A stretch of DNA of 63,435 bases from Akkermansia muciniphila (GCA_943333275.1 CALQSQ010000019.1:1-63435), one strand, 5' to 3'; positions 1 through 6,975 are shown, numbered from the stretch's first letter. Notes: generated from the sequence alone by a model not told the origin. Made by a program: numbers and translations.

Positions 1-81
1 CGGCACCGCTCCGGTTGCTCTCCAGCAGAGCCGTATCCTGTGCCACAGCGCGCAGAAGCTCGCATTGCTTCGCTCGCTCGC

Positions 82-134
82 AAGGCGCTGCGCGCCTTTG
101 TCCCTCTTTGAGTGCTACAAAGCGTCCCGCTTTG
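82..134. repeat. Two adjacent perfect triloop hairpins
   Basis: Two small perfect inverted repeats lie in a stretch without a credible gene (1-326). Positions 82-98 read AAGGCGC-TGC-GCGCCTT and 118-134 read CAAAGCG-TCC-CGCTTTG. Both have 7-bp arms and a 3-nt loop and sit about 36 bases apart. They resemble REP-type palindromes more than terminators, since neither is followed by a T run. Function unknown; they may be the edge of a larger repeat that continues outside the window. Confidence 0.45.
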
Positions 135-275
135 ATCGCACCGCGACACACTAATTTGGAATCATTCAGAGCCAACACATCGCAGCTACGTTGGAAACAA
201 AATGCGCGGCCCCTCGTCGGCCACTTTTCTGGATGATGGATGCGCAACCAGAGGAGCCCCACCCTCCCAACGGAC

Positions 276-300
276 TGCCCGGCGGGAGACCCGCCGGGCA
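276..300. terminator. Strong GC hairpin, possible terminator
   Basis: Perfect inverted repeat with 11-bp arms (TGCCCGGCGGG / CCCGCCGGGCA) and a 3-nt AGA loop. It lies 27 bases beyond the stop of the minus-strand lipoprotein gene that ends at 327, so it could terminate that transcript, although no T tract follows on the minus strand. The remaining sequence of 1-326 shows no convincing gene on either strand. Confidence 0.5.
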
Positions 301-326
301 GTGTCCTGGCAATGGGCTCAGTGCCA

Positions 327-638
327 CTAGTGCTGGGTGCAGTGGGTCATGGCACCGCCGCAATGGGAGCAGGTGTGCTTGAAGACACCCGTCTTGAAGA
401 AGGTGGCCACGGCCGACTGGCAGTCAGGGCATTCCATGGATTTGACATCCCGGTAGGTGACGAATCCACCCTTGCCGGAGGATCCCGTTTGCGCCGGGGC
501 CTTGACCCAGACGGTTTTGCATTTGTCGCAGGTGACCGCATCCGTGCCGACGGCAGCGCCGGTGGATTGACAGGACGACATGAGGGCGGCGAGGCCAAGG
601 CTGCTGGCAAGGACGAGGAGGCGTGTTTTTAGTTTCAT
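327..638 (-). CDS. Small Cys-rich lipoprotein with zinc-ribbon-like motifs
   Basis: 103-aa product. The N terminus is a lipoprotein signal: charged start MKLKTR, hydrophobic stretch, then a lipobox ending at Cys23 (LMSSC). The mature part carries CxxC pairs at Cys37/40, Cys70/73 and Cys90/93 plus Cys100, a pattern typical of metal-binding ribbons. The ATG at 638 was chosen because it places the signal peptide at the start; a longer in-frame reading begins far upstream but has no protein-like character. It lies at the end of a minus-strand group of small metal- or redox-flavoured genes. A role in metal binding in the envelope is inference; no family name is certain. Confidence 0.7.
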   Translation of the reverse strand: MKLKTRLLVLASSLGLAALMSSCQSTGAAVGTDAVTCDKCKTVWVKAPAQTGSSGKGGFVTYRDVKSMECPDCQSAVATFFKTGVFKHTCSHCGGAMTHCTQH

Positions 639-717
639 GGGATTGGGTTTTCTAGGTGTTGTTGTTTGTTGTTTAAGTCCGACCATCATGATCGGAAAGG
701 GTTGCAAAATTGCTGAA

Positions 718-1002
718 TCAAAGAGGACTTGGATGCGGTTCGTGAAAGGATTCACAGAGGACGTGCAGCGCCGTGGGGGAGAGTGAGGCTGTTCCGTTGC
801 AGAGGCGAAGTTCTGTTTTTCCCGCAGCATCAAATACGGTGAGCAAACATTCCGCGAAGCTCCGGCTGTAGGAGGAGCACCCGGCATGGAAATCGATGGC
901 CCCAGCGCCACAGTCCAAGGTGGCACTAAGTGCGCGGAAGCTCCGGCAGGAACCGCGGGGGTTCGTGACGTTGATTTCCAAAAGTGTGCAGTCAGGTTGC
1001 AT
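718..1002 (-). CDS. ATP synthase epsilon-like beta-sandwich protein, stand-alone
   Basis: 94-aa product starting MQPDCTLLEINV. The order of features matches the N-terminal beta sandwich of F1 ATPase epsilon: a strand ending in a turn, a middle GAGAIDFHAG segment where epsilon has its G-x-PGHAP loop, then a strand/turn/strand (LLTVFDAAGKTELRLC) and a closing strand. The C-terminal helical pair is missing. No other ATP synthase gene is nearby, so this is not part of an atp operon in view. Its start lies 11 bases inside the end of the upstream DUF302 reading frame. The family call rests on pattern only; function here is unknown. The frame is open for 43 codons upstream, which matters for the suspected frameshift in the neighbour. 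Confidence 0.45.
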   Translation of the reverse strand: MQPDCTLLEINVTNPRGSCRSFRALSATLDCGAGAIDFHAGCSSYSRSFAECLLTVFDAAGKTELRLCNGTASLSPTALHVLCESFHEPHPSPL

Positions 1003-1267
1003 GGTGGGAGCGTAACACCATTTTAGATCCACTACTCCGCATGAGAGCGGTATGATTGTGCATTTGTTCGGCCACGATTCTGTCCATTTCCCCTTGCTGG
1101 CCACACCACAAAATCGCGTATCCGAGGCCAAACCCGCCCCCCTTCTTGATCGTGGTTTCCTTGAGATTATGCACGAGCATCATGCCAAAGCGATTGAGCT
1201 GGGGGGCGTTTTGCAAGACAGCCGCCGCGTCTGTTACGGTTTTGTCTGCGGAGAAATTGATCAGCAT
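992..1267 (-). CDS. DUF302-family protein, C terminus possibly frameshifted
   Basis: 91-aa product MLINFSADKTV... The first 45 residues fit DUF302: a conserved hydrophobic start, the helix TVTDAAAVLQ, the FGMMLVHNLKET strand-loop and the KKGGG motif. In the family the domain continues with a CNP-type cysteine and then a hydrophobic PC-type motif. Here WCGQQGEMDRIV still fits, but the next part (HTALMRSSG...) does not, whereas the adjacent frame reads TIIPLSCGVVDLKW, which does. A single-base shift near 1050-1070 would restore a standard domain. Either the gene is decayed, it uses the shift, or the sequence has an error. It lies between a 41-aa membrane peptide and the epsilon-like gene. Confidence 0.5.
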   Translation of the reverse strand: MLINFSADKTVTDAAAVLQNAPQLNRFGMMLVHNLKETTIKKGGGFGLGYAILWCGQQGEMDRIVAEQMHNHTALMRSSGSKMVLRSHHAT

Positions 1268-1320
1268 AAATTTGGTTTTCTGATTGACGGTTTGTTTCGT
1301 GGCAGCACGGGGAGGTTACA

Positions 1321-1446
1321 TCATTTTTTGGAAAGCTTGCTTATCAGCACGACCAGCAGGACTACCGCCAAGGTGCCGATCACCGTCCACACCCACATTC
1401 CTCCGCCCGACCAGCCACCCATCAATCCGTCAGTTTGGTCCATCAT
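1321..1446 (-). CDS. 41-aa single-pass membrane peptide
   Basis: Read directly from the minus strand: starts MMDQTDGLMGGW, then a Gly/Trp-rich patch (GGWSGGGMWVW), one hydrophobic segment of about 20 residues (TVIGTLAVVLLVVLIS) and a short basic tail KLSKK. It is below the usual gene-calling size. The organisation (Trp-rich face, one helix, Lys tail) is that of a small inner-membrane protein. It lies 53 bases upstream of the DUF302 gene in the same direction, so they may be co-transcribed. No function can be assigned. Confidence 0.6.
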   Translation of the reverse strand: MMDQTDGLMGGWSGGGMWVWTVIGTLAVVLLVVLISKLSKK

Positions 1447-1886
1447 AAAAAGTTCTTTGATTGTGCCGCAAGCAGGACTTCTTCCGGAGAATCAGAAACC
1501 GGCTGGAGGCGGCGGTGCTTGGGATGCAGTGGCAGGGGCTCGGAGCGAGTGATCAACGTTAGAGTTCGCGGCGTTCAGGCATCATTTTTGCGCATCATGA
1601 GGCGCATAGGGGCATCTGCTTCATTTCCGAATCCGTGCCTCGGTGTGCGGGTATGTGTTTTGTTTTTCATGGGAAATGGAGCGCTTCTGGAATTTGTCCA
1701 ATTGTTGGGCGGGGACGTCTTTCGAATCCCAGCGTAGATTAATCATGCGCTGGTGGAGGCCAAGCCGCCATGGGGTGTTTACCCCATGGCGGCGGATGCT
1801 GCCCTCAACTCCAATTCTTGTTCGGGCGTCAGTCAATGACGCACGCTGACCTGCATTGTCGGCTCCTGTCCAAACGAGCCACGCTG
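1447..1886. other. Gene-poor interval with a 13-bp perfect palindrome
   Basis: No convincing gene in this 440-base stretch. The main signal is a perfect inverted repeat at 1764-1793, arms GCCGCCATGGGGT and ACCCCATGGCGGC with a GTTT loop. It could be a terminator or a binding site for a dimeric regulator; no T run follows on either strand. The interval separates the small metal-related genes on its left from the AraC gene on its right, both on the minus strand, so it must also hold the promoter for the 1446 gene. Confidence 0.5.
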
Positions 1887-1908
1887 CAAAGGTTCCTCTA
1901 GACCTTTG
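1887..1908 (-). terminator. Hairpin spanning the stop codon of the AraC gene
   Basis: Perfect 7-bp arms CAAAGGT and ACCTTTG with an 8-nt loop that contains the TAG stop of the PocR-AraC gene. It is the natural end point of the minus-strand operon that begins near 4848. No T tract follows, so Rho-independent termination is uncertain; the hairpin may instead protect the 3' end. Confidence 0.4.
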
Positions 1909-2791
1909 CCGTTAATTTGGCGCGATAGGCGCGTGGGGACGTGCCAGTCACCTGTTTGAAGGTCCGGTTGAACTGCGAGAGGGATTTGAACCCTGTGTCG
2001 TAGGCGATCGTGGTGATCTGGAGTCGTGGGTTTTGCAGCAGGCTCTTCACTTTTTCCACTCTGACTCTTGATACATAATCCGTGAAAGTAACACCGGTGG
2101 CTTTGTGGAAGAGTTCGCTGAAGTAACCGGCGCTGACATTCACCGCCCTGGCAACCCGCTTTAGAGAGATCTCTTCATCGGATCCGGCTTTGATGATTTT
2201 TCTGGCCTTCGTCACTGCTTCGGGTTCACTGGCAGCAGTCTCGAGGGAGAGGGAATTGGCGCACTGGGAGAGATGCCCGGCGAAGATGTGCAGCAAGCGG
2301 AGCATGGATTCATACTGCCCGGGTGTCAGCACTGTCGTTGCAAACCATGCCTCCTCCGCTTTTTTCAAATCCACCTGCGCACCCCATTGGATGAGCAGTT
2401 TAGAAATGGCGCTGAACTGCTCTGCGTCCGGCCTGTGCAGGAGGATCTGGCCGGTCTGGAGGAAGGCGATGACCTTATCCCCAACCCTGATGGGCACGGC
2501 GCTTTCACATAATCCGGCAAAGCAGTGCAGCGACCGCGGATCCATTCCCTGCTCCTCTTCCAGGCGCTTCTGCAAAGCAAAACAAGCTGCACAGGATTGG
2601 TTCTTCGTTGCCATGAGTGAACAGAAGGCATTGCTGCGTGGCCGGTCCTTGAGGCTGCTGGCAGCTTCTCCCGCCGCGTGCAGCTGCAATGGCAGGCCGG
2701 TGGCATTTTCGAAGGCATCCTGGTAGTCCCTAAAGATCTGGGACTCCCTGAGTTGTTGACCGATACCAGCTGGCAAGGATTGATCGTGCAT
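1898..2791 (-). CDS. AraC-family regulator with PocR sensor domain
   Basis: 297-aa product. Residues about 20-175 form a PocR domain with clustered cysteines (Cys57, 67, 70, 90, 95; for example FCSLMATKNQSCAACF), a ligand- or redox/metal-sensing module. Residues about 190-295 are the double helix-turn-helix of AraC/XylS proteins, ending in the diagnostic GFKSLSQFNRTFKQVTGTSP region. The start at 2791 lies 3 bases after the stop of the ECF sigma gene, so it is the last gene of the metal-responsive operon. The ligand is unknown; the Cys cluster and the neighbours suggest metal or redox input, but that is inference. Confidence 0.85.
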   Translation of the reverse strand: MHDQSLPAGIGQQLRESQIFRDYQDAFENATGLPLQLHAAGEAASSLKDRPRSNAFCSLMATKNQSCAACFALQKRLEEEQGMDPRSLHCFAGLCESAVPIRVGDKVIAFLQTGQILLHRPDAEQFSAISKLLIQWGAQVDLKKAEEAWFATTVLTPGQYESMLRLLHIFAGHLSQCANSLSLETAASEPEAVTKARKIIKAGSDEEISLKRVARAVNVSAGYFSELFHKATGVTFTDYVSRVRVEKVKSLLQNPRLQITTIAYDTGFKSLSQFNRTFKQVTGTSPRAYRAKLTAKV

Positions 2792-2794
2792 GGA

Positions 2795-3397
2795 CTAGGT
2801 CTGGCGGAGGGTGGGTTTCAAACGATCCTTGAGAACTTGCCGTGCCCGATAAATACGCGTTTCAGCGGCTTTGGGACTGCCCCCGACGACGCTGGAAATT
2901 TCCGCATAGCTCATGTCTTCATAAATAAAAAGCGACATTGCCTCCCTGAGTTCTGCGGGGAGTTCCCGGAAGGCTTGGTGAATGGCTTTGCTGCGTTCGG
3001 CGGAGATCGCGGCTTCGTCAGGAGTCTGACCGGGATCAACCGGCTCGATGAGACGTGCCGCTTCCTCAGGATCCTGATCAAGAGAGACCGTGGGATGGCG
3101 AAGTTTCCAGCGGGCTTGATTTCGCGCCAGGTTGTTGGCGATGGCAAAAAGATAGGTGGAAAATTTAGCCTCAGGTCTATAACGGTGACGGGTCTGATAG
3201 AGTTTTACGAAGGTTTCCTGGGCAAGGTCTGCGGCCGTTTCGACACAGGTGGTCATCCGATAGAGAAACGAAGCGATGCGGCTGCGCCATCGAGTCATCA
3301 GTTCATTGAGCGCCAGGTCATCGCCAGAGGCGAGGCGCGCCATGAGTTCCTGATCGGTCGCTTCCATGGGTTTTGACGCTGGGGAATCAGTGGGCAT
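2795..3397 (-). CDS. ECF sigma factor, CnrH-like by context
   Basis: 200-aa RNA polymerase sigma factor from the chosen start (MPTDSPASK); a start at 3367 (MEATDQE) is also possible. Region 2 is seen in the DLAQETFVKLYQTRHRYRP and FSTYLFAIANNLARNQAR segments, region 4 in LPAELREAMSLFIYEDMSYAEIS...RIYRARQVLK. The 3397 start overlaps the preceding CnrX-like gene by 11 bases, which suggests translational coupling. Together with the two genes upstream it forms the order one-TM anti-sigma, periplasmic metal sensor, sigma, as in cnrYXH. It probably directs transcription of this operon or of metal-efflux genes elsewhere (inference). Confidence 0.88.
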   Translation of the reverse strand: MPTDSPASKPMEATDQELMARLASGDDLALNELMTRWRSRIASFLYRMTTCVETAADLAQETFVKLYQTRHRYRPEAKFSTYLFAIANNLARNQARWKLRHPTVSLDQDPEEAARLIEPVDPGQTPDEAAISAERSKAIHQAFRELPAELREAMSLFIYEDMSYAEISSVVGGSPKAAETRIYRARQVLKDRLKPTLRQT

Positions 3398-3866
3398 CAG
3401 GTTGACCCGGCTCGCTATGGGAGAAGTCCAGGGCAAAGGGCAGCATTGTTTTGAGGTATTGCTGAGCCTGAGCCTGATCCAGAGTGGCGGCGGTTCGGTA
3501 GAGGTGCTGGAGCATGGTCCGCTGACACTCCAGATGGAGATCCGCGTGCTCTTTTAGTGCGGCTTGTAGTTCCGGAGTAATCCCGCTGCCAGCAAGAGCG
3601 AGGGAGTCCATCTTTTCATGGGCCTCGGCAATGCGCTGGCACATCTCCGTGCATTTTGGGCGGTATGCAGCGTGCAGTTCGCTAACCTTTGCAAATTGCC
3701 CCTCACTGAGATGGAGATCACGTTTGAGCCATTCCAGTTCCGGCATGGCATCCATCATGGTGTGTCCACCGTGGTGGTGCTCCCCGGCCACGTGCCAGCG
3801 GGTGGCATAGAATGCGGCAATTCCAGCCAGGAGAGCGGCGGCAAGCACCAATAGTCCCTTTTTCAT
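3387..3866 (-). CDS. Periplasmic metal-sensor-like protein (Metal_resist/CnrX type)
   Basis: 159-aa product. It has an N-terminal membrane anchor (residues 3-22), then a His-rich segment (His25, 30, 31, 32, 35) followed by LKRDLHLSEGQFAKVSELH, the typical start of the all-helical Metal_resist/Spy-LTXXQ fold, and a long alpha-helical body with LHLECQRTMLQHL near the end. Its ATG overlaps the preceding stop (ATGA at 3863-3866), so it is translationally coupled to the anti-sigma-like gene. By analogy with CnrX it would sense a divalent metal in the periplasm and release the sigma factor via the anti-sigma; which metal cannot be told. Confidence 0.75.
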   Translation of the reverse strand: MKKGLLVLAAALLAGIAAFYATRWHVAGEHHHGGHTMMDAMPELEWLKRDLHLSEGQFAKVSELHAAYRPKCTEMCQRIAEAHEKMDSLALAGSGITPELQAALKEHADLHLECQRTMLQHLYRTAATLDQAQAQQYLKTMLPFALDFSHSEPGQPDAH

Positions 3867-4219
3867 TTGTGTTCTGTTGCATGGGGTTGAATGAACGGAC
3901 TTACGGACTGCACGTAAGCGAACTTTCCGTCTGGACCGGGTTCCTCCGCTCTCGAACCCAGCCAGACCCCGCCTGCGGTCATGACCATGAGTGCCGTCGT
4001 GGCTGCCAATGGCCGCTCCAATAGGTTTGAAAATGCTTCCATCCAGCGTGTGAATCTGGTGGCGATGGTCGCTTCCCTTGCCGCGGCTATGCGCCCCCAG
4101 ACATCCGTCTGGAAAGATCCGTGCAGGGGGATTTCGACTTTTGCTGAACGCAGTTCTGCGTCGAAGTCCGCGTCATGGTTTTGGCCTGGAACCGAAGGTT
4201 GCGATGATGGAAAATCCAT
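3863..4219 (-). CDS. One-TM anti-sigma-like protein
   Basis: 118 aa from MDFPSSQPSV. The cytoplasmic half contains FQTDVWGRIAAARE, which resembles the DVWxRIA segment often found in ECF anti-sigma proteins. It is followed by a hydrophobic helix at about 70-88 and a short outer tail of 30 residues. This size and layout match CnrY-type anti-sigmas. It starts 13 bases after the lipoprotein gene and ends in an ATGA overlap with the CnrX-like gene, directly upstream of the sigma gene. A longer in-frame start at 4285 exists, but it would overlap the lipoprotein gene. Role as membrane anti-sigma is inferred from position and topology. Confidence 0.7.
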   Translation of the reverse strand: MDFPSSQPSVPGQNHDADFDAELRSAKVEIPLHGSFQTDVWGRIAAAREATIATRFTRWMEAFSNLLERPLAATTALMVMTAGGVWLGSRAEEPGPDGKFAYVQSVSPFIQPHATEHK

Positions 4220-4232
4220 GGCGGAAGGGTGG

Positions 4233-4505
4233 TTAGTGGAGTTTTGCCAAAAATTTCGCAGGGTTGCTTTGGAATTTTTCGACACAGGGAGCGCAGCAGA
4301 ATTTCATCTCCTGGCCCTGGTAGACGATGCGTTGTTCGTCACCCATGGAGCCGAGTTCGTTGTCCGTGACGACGCAGAGCTTGAGAGGGTAGGGTTTAAC
4401 TGTGCTGGCTGAGGATGAGCCGGCTCCCGAGGTGCTCGTGCTGGCACAGGAACCAAGGAAAAGCGTGGCTGCGGTTAGGAGAAATGTTGGGATGGTGAGT
4501 TTCAT
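4233..4505 (-). CDS. YHS/TRASH-like lipoprotein, paralogue A
   Basis: 90-aa lipoprotein: signal peptide with lipobox ending at Cys20 (FLGSC), a Ser/Thr/Gly linker, then a compact domain with Cys44 and the CC-x2-C group Cys70, 71, 74, ending KFQSNPAKFLAKL. This layout (Cys, then LGxMG, YxGQExKxCC, FxxxPxxFL) is that of YHS/TRASH-type metal-binding domains. It is clearly paralogous to the next gene upstream (shared KPYPL, LGxMG, GQExKxCC, KL). Likely an envelope-bound metal-binding protein feeding or buffering the CnrX-like sensor; that role is inference. Confidence 0.72.
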   Translation of the reverse strand: MKLTIPTFLLTAATLFLGSCASTSTSGAGSSSASTVKPYPLKLCVVTDNELGSMGDEQRIVYQGQEMKFCCAPCVEKFQSNPAKFLAKLH

Positions 4506-4551
4506 GGTGGGATTGTTTGGGATTGGGGGACTGGTTATCGGGGTTCGTTGC

Positions 4552-4848
4552 TTATTTCTTGGGTTCCAGTTTTTTTAGATAAGTGGCGGGGTCTTTATCG
4601 AATTTTTTCCGACAGGCTTTGCAGCAAATCTTGATTTCCTGGCCCTTGTATTCAAAGGAAATAGGCTTGCCCATTTCCCCAAGTTTTTCGCCGGACACGA
4701 GGCAGGTATCGAGGGGGTAGGGCTTGAGCGCCGACTTAGCGGTTTCGCCGGCGGGATCCTTTTTGGCAGATTCCGTGGCAGCGTTGGTTTGCTGAACTGG
4801 TGAAGCAAGCATTGTTATTGAGAGCAGGAGGAGTGCGAGGGTTTTCAT
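4552..4848 (-). CDS. YHS/TRASH-like secreted protein, paralogue B
   Basis: 98 aa. Signal peptide MKTLALLLLSITMLAS..., no lipobox cysteine, so probably periplasmic rather than anchored. The C-terminal domain has Cys49 and Cys75, 76, 79 in the same pattern as the neighbouring lipoprotein and ends in a Lys-rich tail (LKKLEPKK). It appears to be the first gene of the minus-strand operon of six genes running down to 1898. Having one soluble and one lipidated copy of the same small metal-binding domain side by side is notable. The ATG at 4848 was chosen because it begins the signal peptide; the frame is open further upstream. Confidence 0.72.
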   Translation of the reverse strand: MKTLALLLLSITMLASPVQQTNAATESAKKDPAGETAKSALKPYPLDTCLVSGEKLGEMGKPISFEYKGQEIKICCKACRKKFDKDPATYLKKLEPKK

Positions 4849-5244
4849 GGGGTATGTTGGGGTATGGATTTGGTTTTGACGCGGAAGAATTTCCGTAGCT
4901 ATGGAGTAGATGTCCACGGCGGTGCCAAACCCTCGGAATATTTTCGAAAAGGTAAATTTCGTTCCTCCGGAGGCGTCAAAGAGGGCCTTTGCTATAGGAA
5001 AGTGCGCCATCCCGCATCCAGAGGTAGCGATGGGGGGCACTCTGGAAGAGTGCCTCGATTTACAGAACCTGACTTGTCATCACGAAAAAAGGGGGGGGAA
5101 ACCAGCCCGTAGTGATAAAGGCGTTGATCTTGAGGTTTTGAGCCCGGCGGGGGGCCAACCAGCGGTTTCCCTTGCCAACTGGTTGGGCACGAACTAGGGA
5201 AATCCCTCCCCCTCCGGCGCCGCGCGGTCTCCGGACCCCTCACC
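4849..5244. promoter_or_regulatory. Divergent intergenic region with two inverted repeats
   Basis: 396 bases between the divergent metal operon and the ABC exporter operon, without a plausible gene. Two perfect inverted repeats are visible: CGGAA-GAAT-TTCCG at 4882-4895, 34 bases upstream of the metal operon ATG and therefore well placed to be an operator, and GGCACTCT-GGA-AGAGTGCC at 5036-5054. No clear housekeeping -35/-10 pair was recognised; an ECF-type promoter for the minus-strand operon would be expected here. Confidence 0.4.
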
Positions 5245-6180
5245 ATGATTGAAACCAAGCACCTCTCCAAGCAGTTCGTTGGCCGAATGGCGGTCGATGA
5301 TGTTTCCTTTTCGTTGAAACGGGGGGAAATTGTCGGATTTCTGGGTCCAAACGGAGCGGGGAAGACCACGACGATGCGCATGATTACCGGCTACCTTCCG
5401 GCCTCCCAGGGTTCCGTGCAGGTGGCGGGATATGATATTTTCAAGGATTCGCTCAAGGCCCGCCGGGAGATCGGCTACATGCCGGAATCGGTGCCGCTTT
5501 ACGAGGACATGCGGGTGAAGGAATACCTGACGTTTCGCGCCAAGTTGAAGGGGCTGCGGGGGTCGGGAGTCAGTGAAAATGTGAACCGGGTCATAGAACT
5601 CTGCACGCTGGGTGAGGTTCGGGGGAAATTGATAGGGGTGTTATCCAAGGGATTCCGCCAGCGGGTGGGACTGGCGGACGCACTCGTTCACAAACCGGCG
5701 CTCCTGATTCTGGACGAGCCCACCAACGGGCTGGATCCGAACCAAACAAGGCAGGTGCGAGGCATCATTGGATCGCTGGGATCCGAGCATACCATTTTGC
5801 TTTCCACCCACCTGCTCAGCGAAGTGGAAATGATGTGCAGCCGGGTGATCATCATCGACCGCGGCAAGGTGAAGGCCGATAACACGCCGGAGAATCTGAT
5901 TCAGGAATTCCGCGCCAGCGGCGCCCTGCGACTGGAAATCAAGGCGGATGCCGAAAAGGCCCAAAAGCAGATCGCCGCCGTTCCGGGTGTGCGGCGCGTG
6001 ATGCGGGAGGAACTGCCGGATGGTTGGTCACTCTTTCAACTCAAGCTGGACCCCGGCGCGGATGTGCGGGAGCCCCTCGCGGCACTGGTGGCGAAAAATC
6101 AGTGGCCGATGCGGGAACTCTCGCTGCGCGGCGTCACGCTTGAGGAGGTCTTCGTGGAACTCACCCAGCGCCAGGGATAG
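5245..6180 (+). CDS. ABC transporter ATP-binding protein, Gld-type exporter
   Basis: 311-aa nucleotide-binding subunit. Walker A GPNGAGKTT at residues 34-42, Q-loop region near 80 (YMPESVPLY), signature LSKGFRQRVG at 133-142, Walker B LLILDEP at 153-159 and the switch His in LSTHLLSE. The C-terminal about 80 residues form the small regulatory domain found in ABC-2 ATPases such as GldA/CcmA-like proteins. It heads a five-gene operon (spacing 18, 18, 12 and 22 bases) with a permease, a GldG-like auxiliary protein, a DUF4340 protein and a LolA-like carrier. It powers export of an unknown substrate at the inner membrane. Confidence 0.92.
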   Translation: MIETKHLSKQFVGRMAVDDVSFSLKRGEIVGFLGPNGAGKTTTMRMITGYLPASQGSVQVAGYDIFKDSLKARREIGYMPESVPLYEDMRVKEYLTFRAKLKGLRGSGVSENVNRVIELCTLGEVRGKLIGVLSKGFRQRVGLADALVHKPALLILDEPTNGLDPNQTRQVRGIIGSLGSEHTILLSTHLLSEVEMMCSRVIIIDRGKVKADNTPENLIQEFRASGALRLEIKADAEKAQKQIAAVPGVRRVMREELPDGWSLFQLKLDPGADVREPLAALVAKNQWPMRELSLRGVTLEEVFVELTQRQG

Positions 6181-6198
6181 CCAATTTAATTTCGAAAC

Positions 6199-6957
6199 AT
6201 GCGCACCTTATTCATTCTGCTTGGCAAGGAACTTCGCTCGTTCTTCTTTTCGCCCGTGGCCTACGTGGTGCTGGCGTTGTTCATGGTCATCAGCGGCTTC
6301 AGTTTCTCCCAGGCCATCACCCTCATGGGTGAGAAGCCGACGGAAACGAGCATCGTCCAGTGGACGTTTTATCCGCGGTGGTTTTTCTTCTACTTCTTCT
6401 TTCTCTTCCCGCTGATCACCATGCGTCTCTTTGCGGAGGAGCAAAAGACCGGCACGCTGGAATCCCTCCTCACCGCCCCGGTGCGGGCGGTGCATGTGCT
6501 GCTGGCGAAATTCTTTTCGGCCTTCATTTTCTATGTCATTCTGTGGATTCCGAATCTGGTTTACCTGGGCATCCTGCACTGGGTGTCAGACGGCCGGGTC
6601 CTCATTCCGCTGGGATCACTCGGCGGTGCGTTTCTGATCATCCTGCTGATCGGCCTCTTCCATATCGCGGTCGGTTGTCTGGCCTCCGCCCTGACGCGAA
6701 ATCAAATCGTGGCGGCCATCATTTGTTTCACCCTGATCCTGCTGCATTTTCTGCTGGGCATGTTCCTGCTGCTCATGGCGAAGGATGTTCCGGTGGAGTA
6801 CATGGGCATTGTAAACTACTTCGCCACCACCCAGCACATTTCGTATTTCACGATTGGGTTGATCGACAGCCGCGCGATCGTTTACTACGTGAGTTTTACG
6901 GTTCTTCTGCTGACCATCACCCATCAAGTTTTGGAATACCGCCGCTGGAAGGCCTGA
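6199..6957 (+). CDS. ABC-2 type permease (GldF-like)
   Basis: 252-aa integral membrane protein with about six hydrophobic segments, starting MRTLFILLGKELRSFFFSPVA, the usual opening of ABC-2 permeases that couple to GldA-type ATPases (K-E-L near the N terminus, then the first TM helix). The loop LFAEEQKTGTLESLLTAPV after the second helix is the hallmark ABC-2/GldF coupling motif. It lies 18 bases after the ATPase gene and 18 before the auxiliary gene. It should form the membrane channel of the exporter; substrate unknown. Confidence 0.9.
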   Translation: MRTLFILLGKELRSFFFSPVAYVVLALFMVISGFSFSQAITLMGEKPTETSIVQWTFYPRWFFFYFFFLFPLITMRLFAEEQKTGTLESLLTAPVRAVHVLLAKFFSAFIFYVILWIPNLVYLGILHWVSDGRVLIPLGSLGGAFLIILLIGLFHIAVGCLASALTRNQIVAAIICFTLILLHFLLGMFLLLMAKDVPVEYMGIVNYFATTQHISYFTIGLIDSRAIVYYVSFTVLLLTITHQVLEYRRWKA

Positions 6958-6975
6958 TTTCCCCGCCCCCTCTGC

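Noticed and set aside
718..1131. Start of the epsilon-like gene at 1131 (137 aa)
   Set aside because: The added 43 residues are not epsilon-like; the last part of them instead resembles the missing end of the DUF302 domain, so a start at 1002 is preferred.
1621..1747. Possible 41-aa minus-strand peptide (MINLRWDSKDVPAQQLDKFQ onward)
   Set aside because: Reads fairly protein-like but has no recognisable signal, helix or domain, and the longer frame crosses the 13-bp palindrome. Not enough support to call it.
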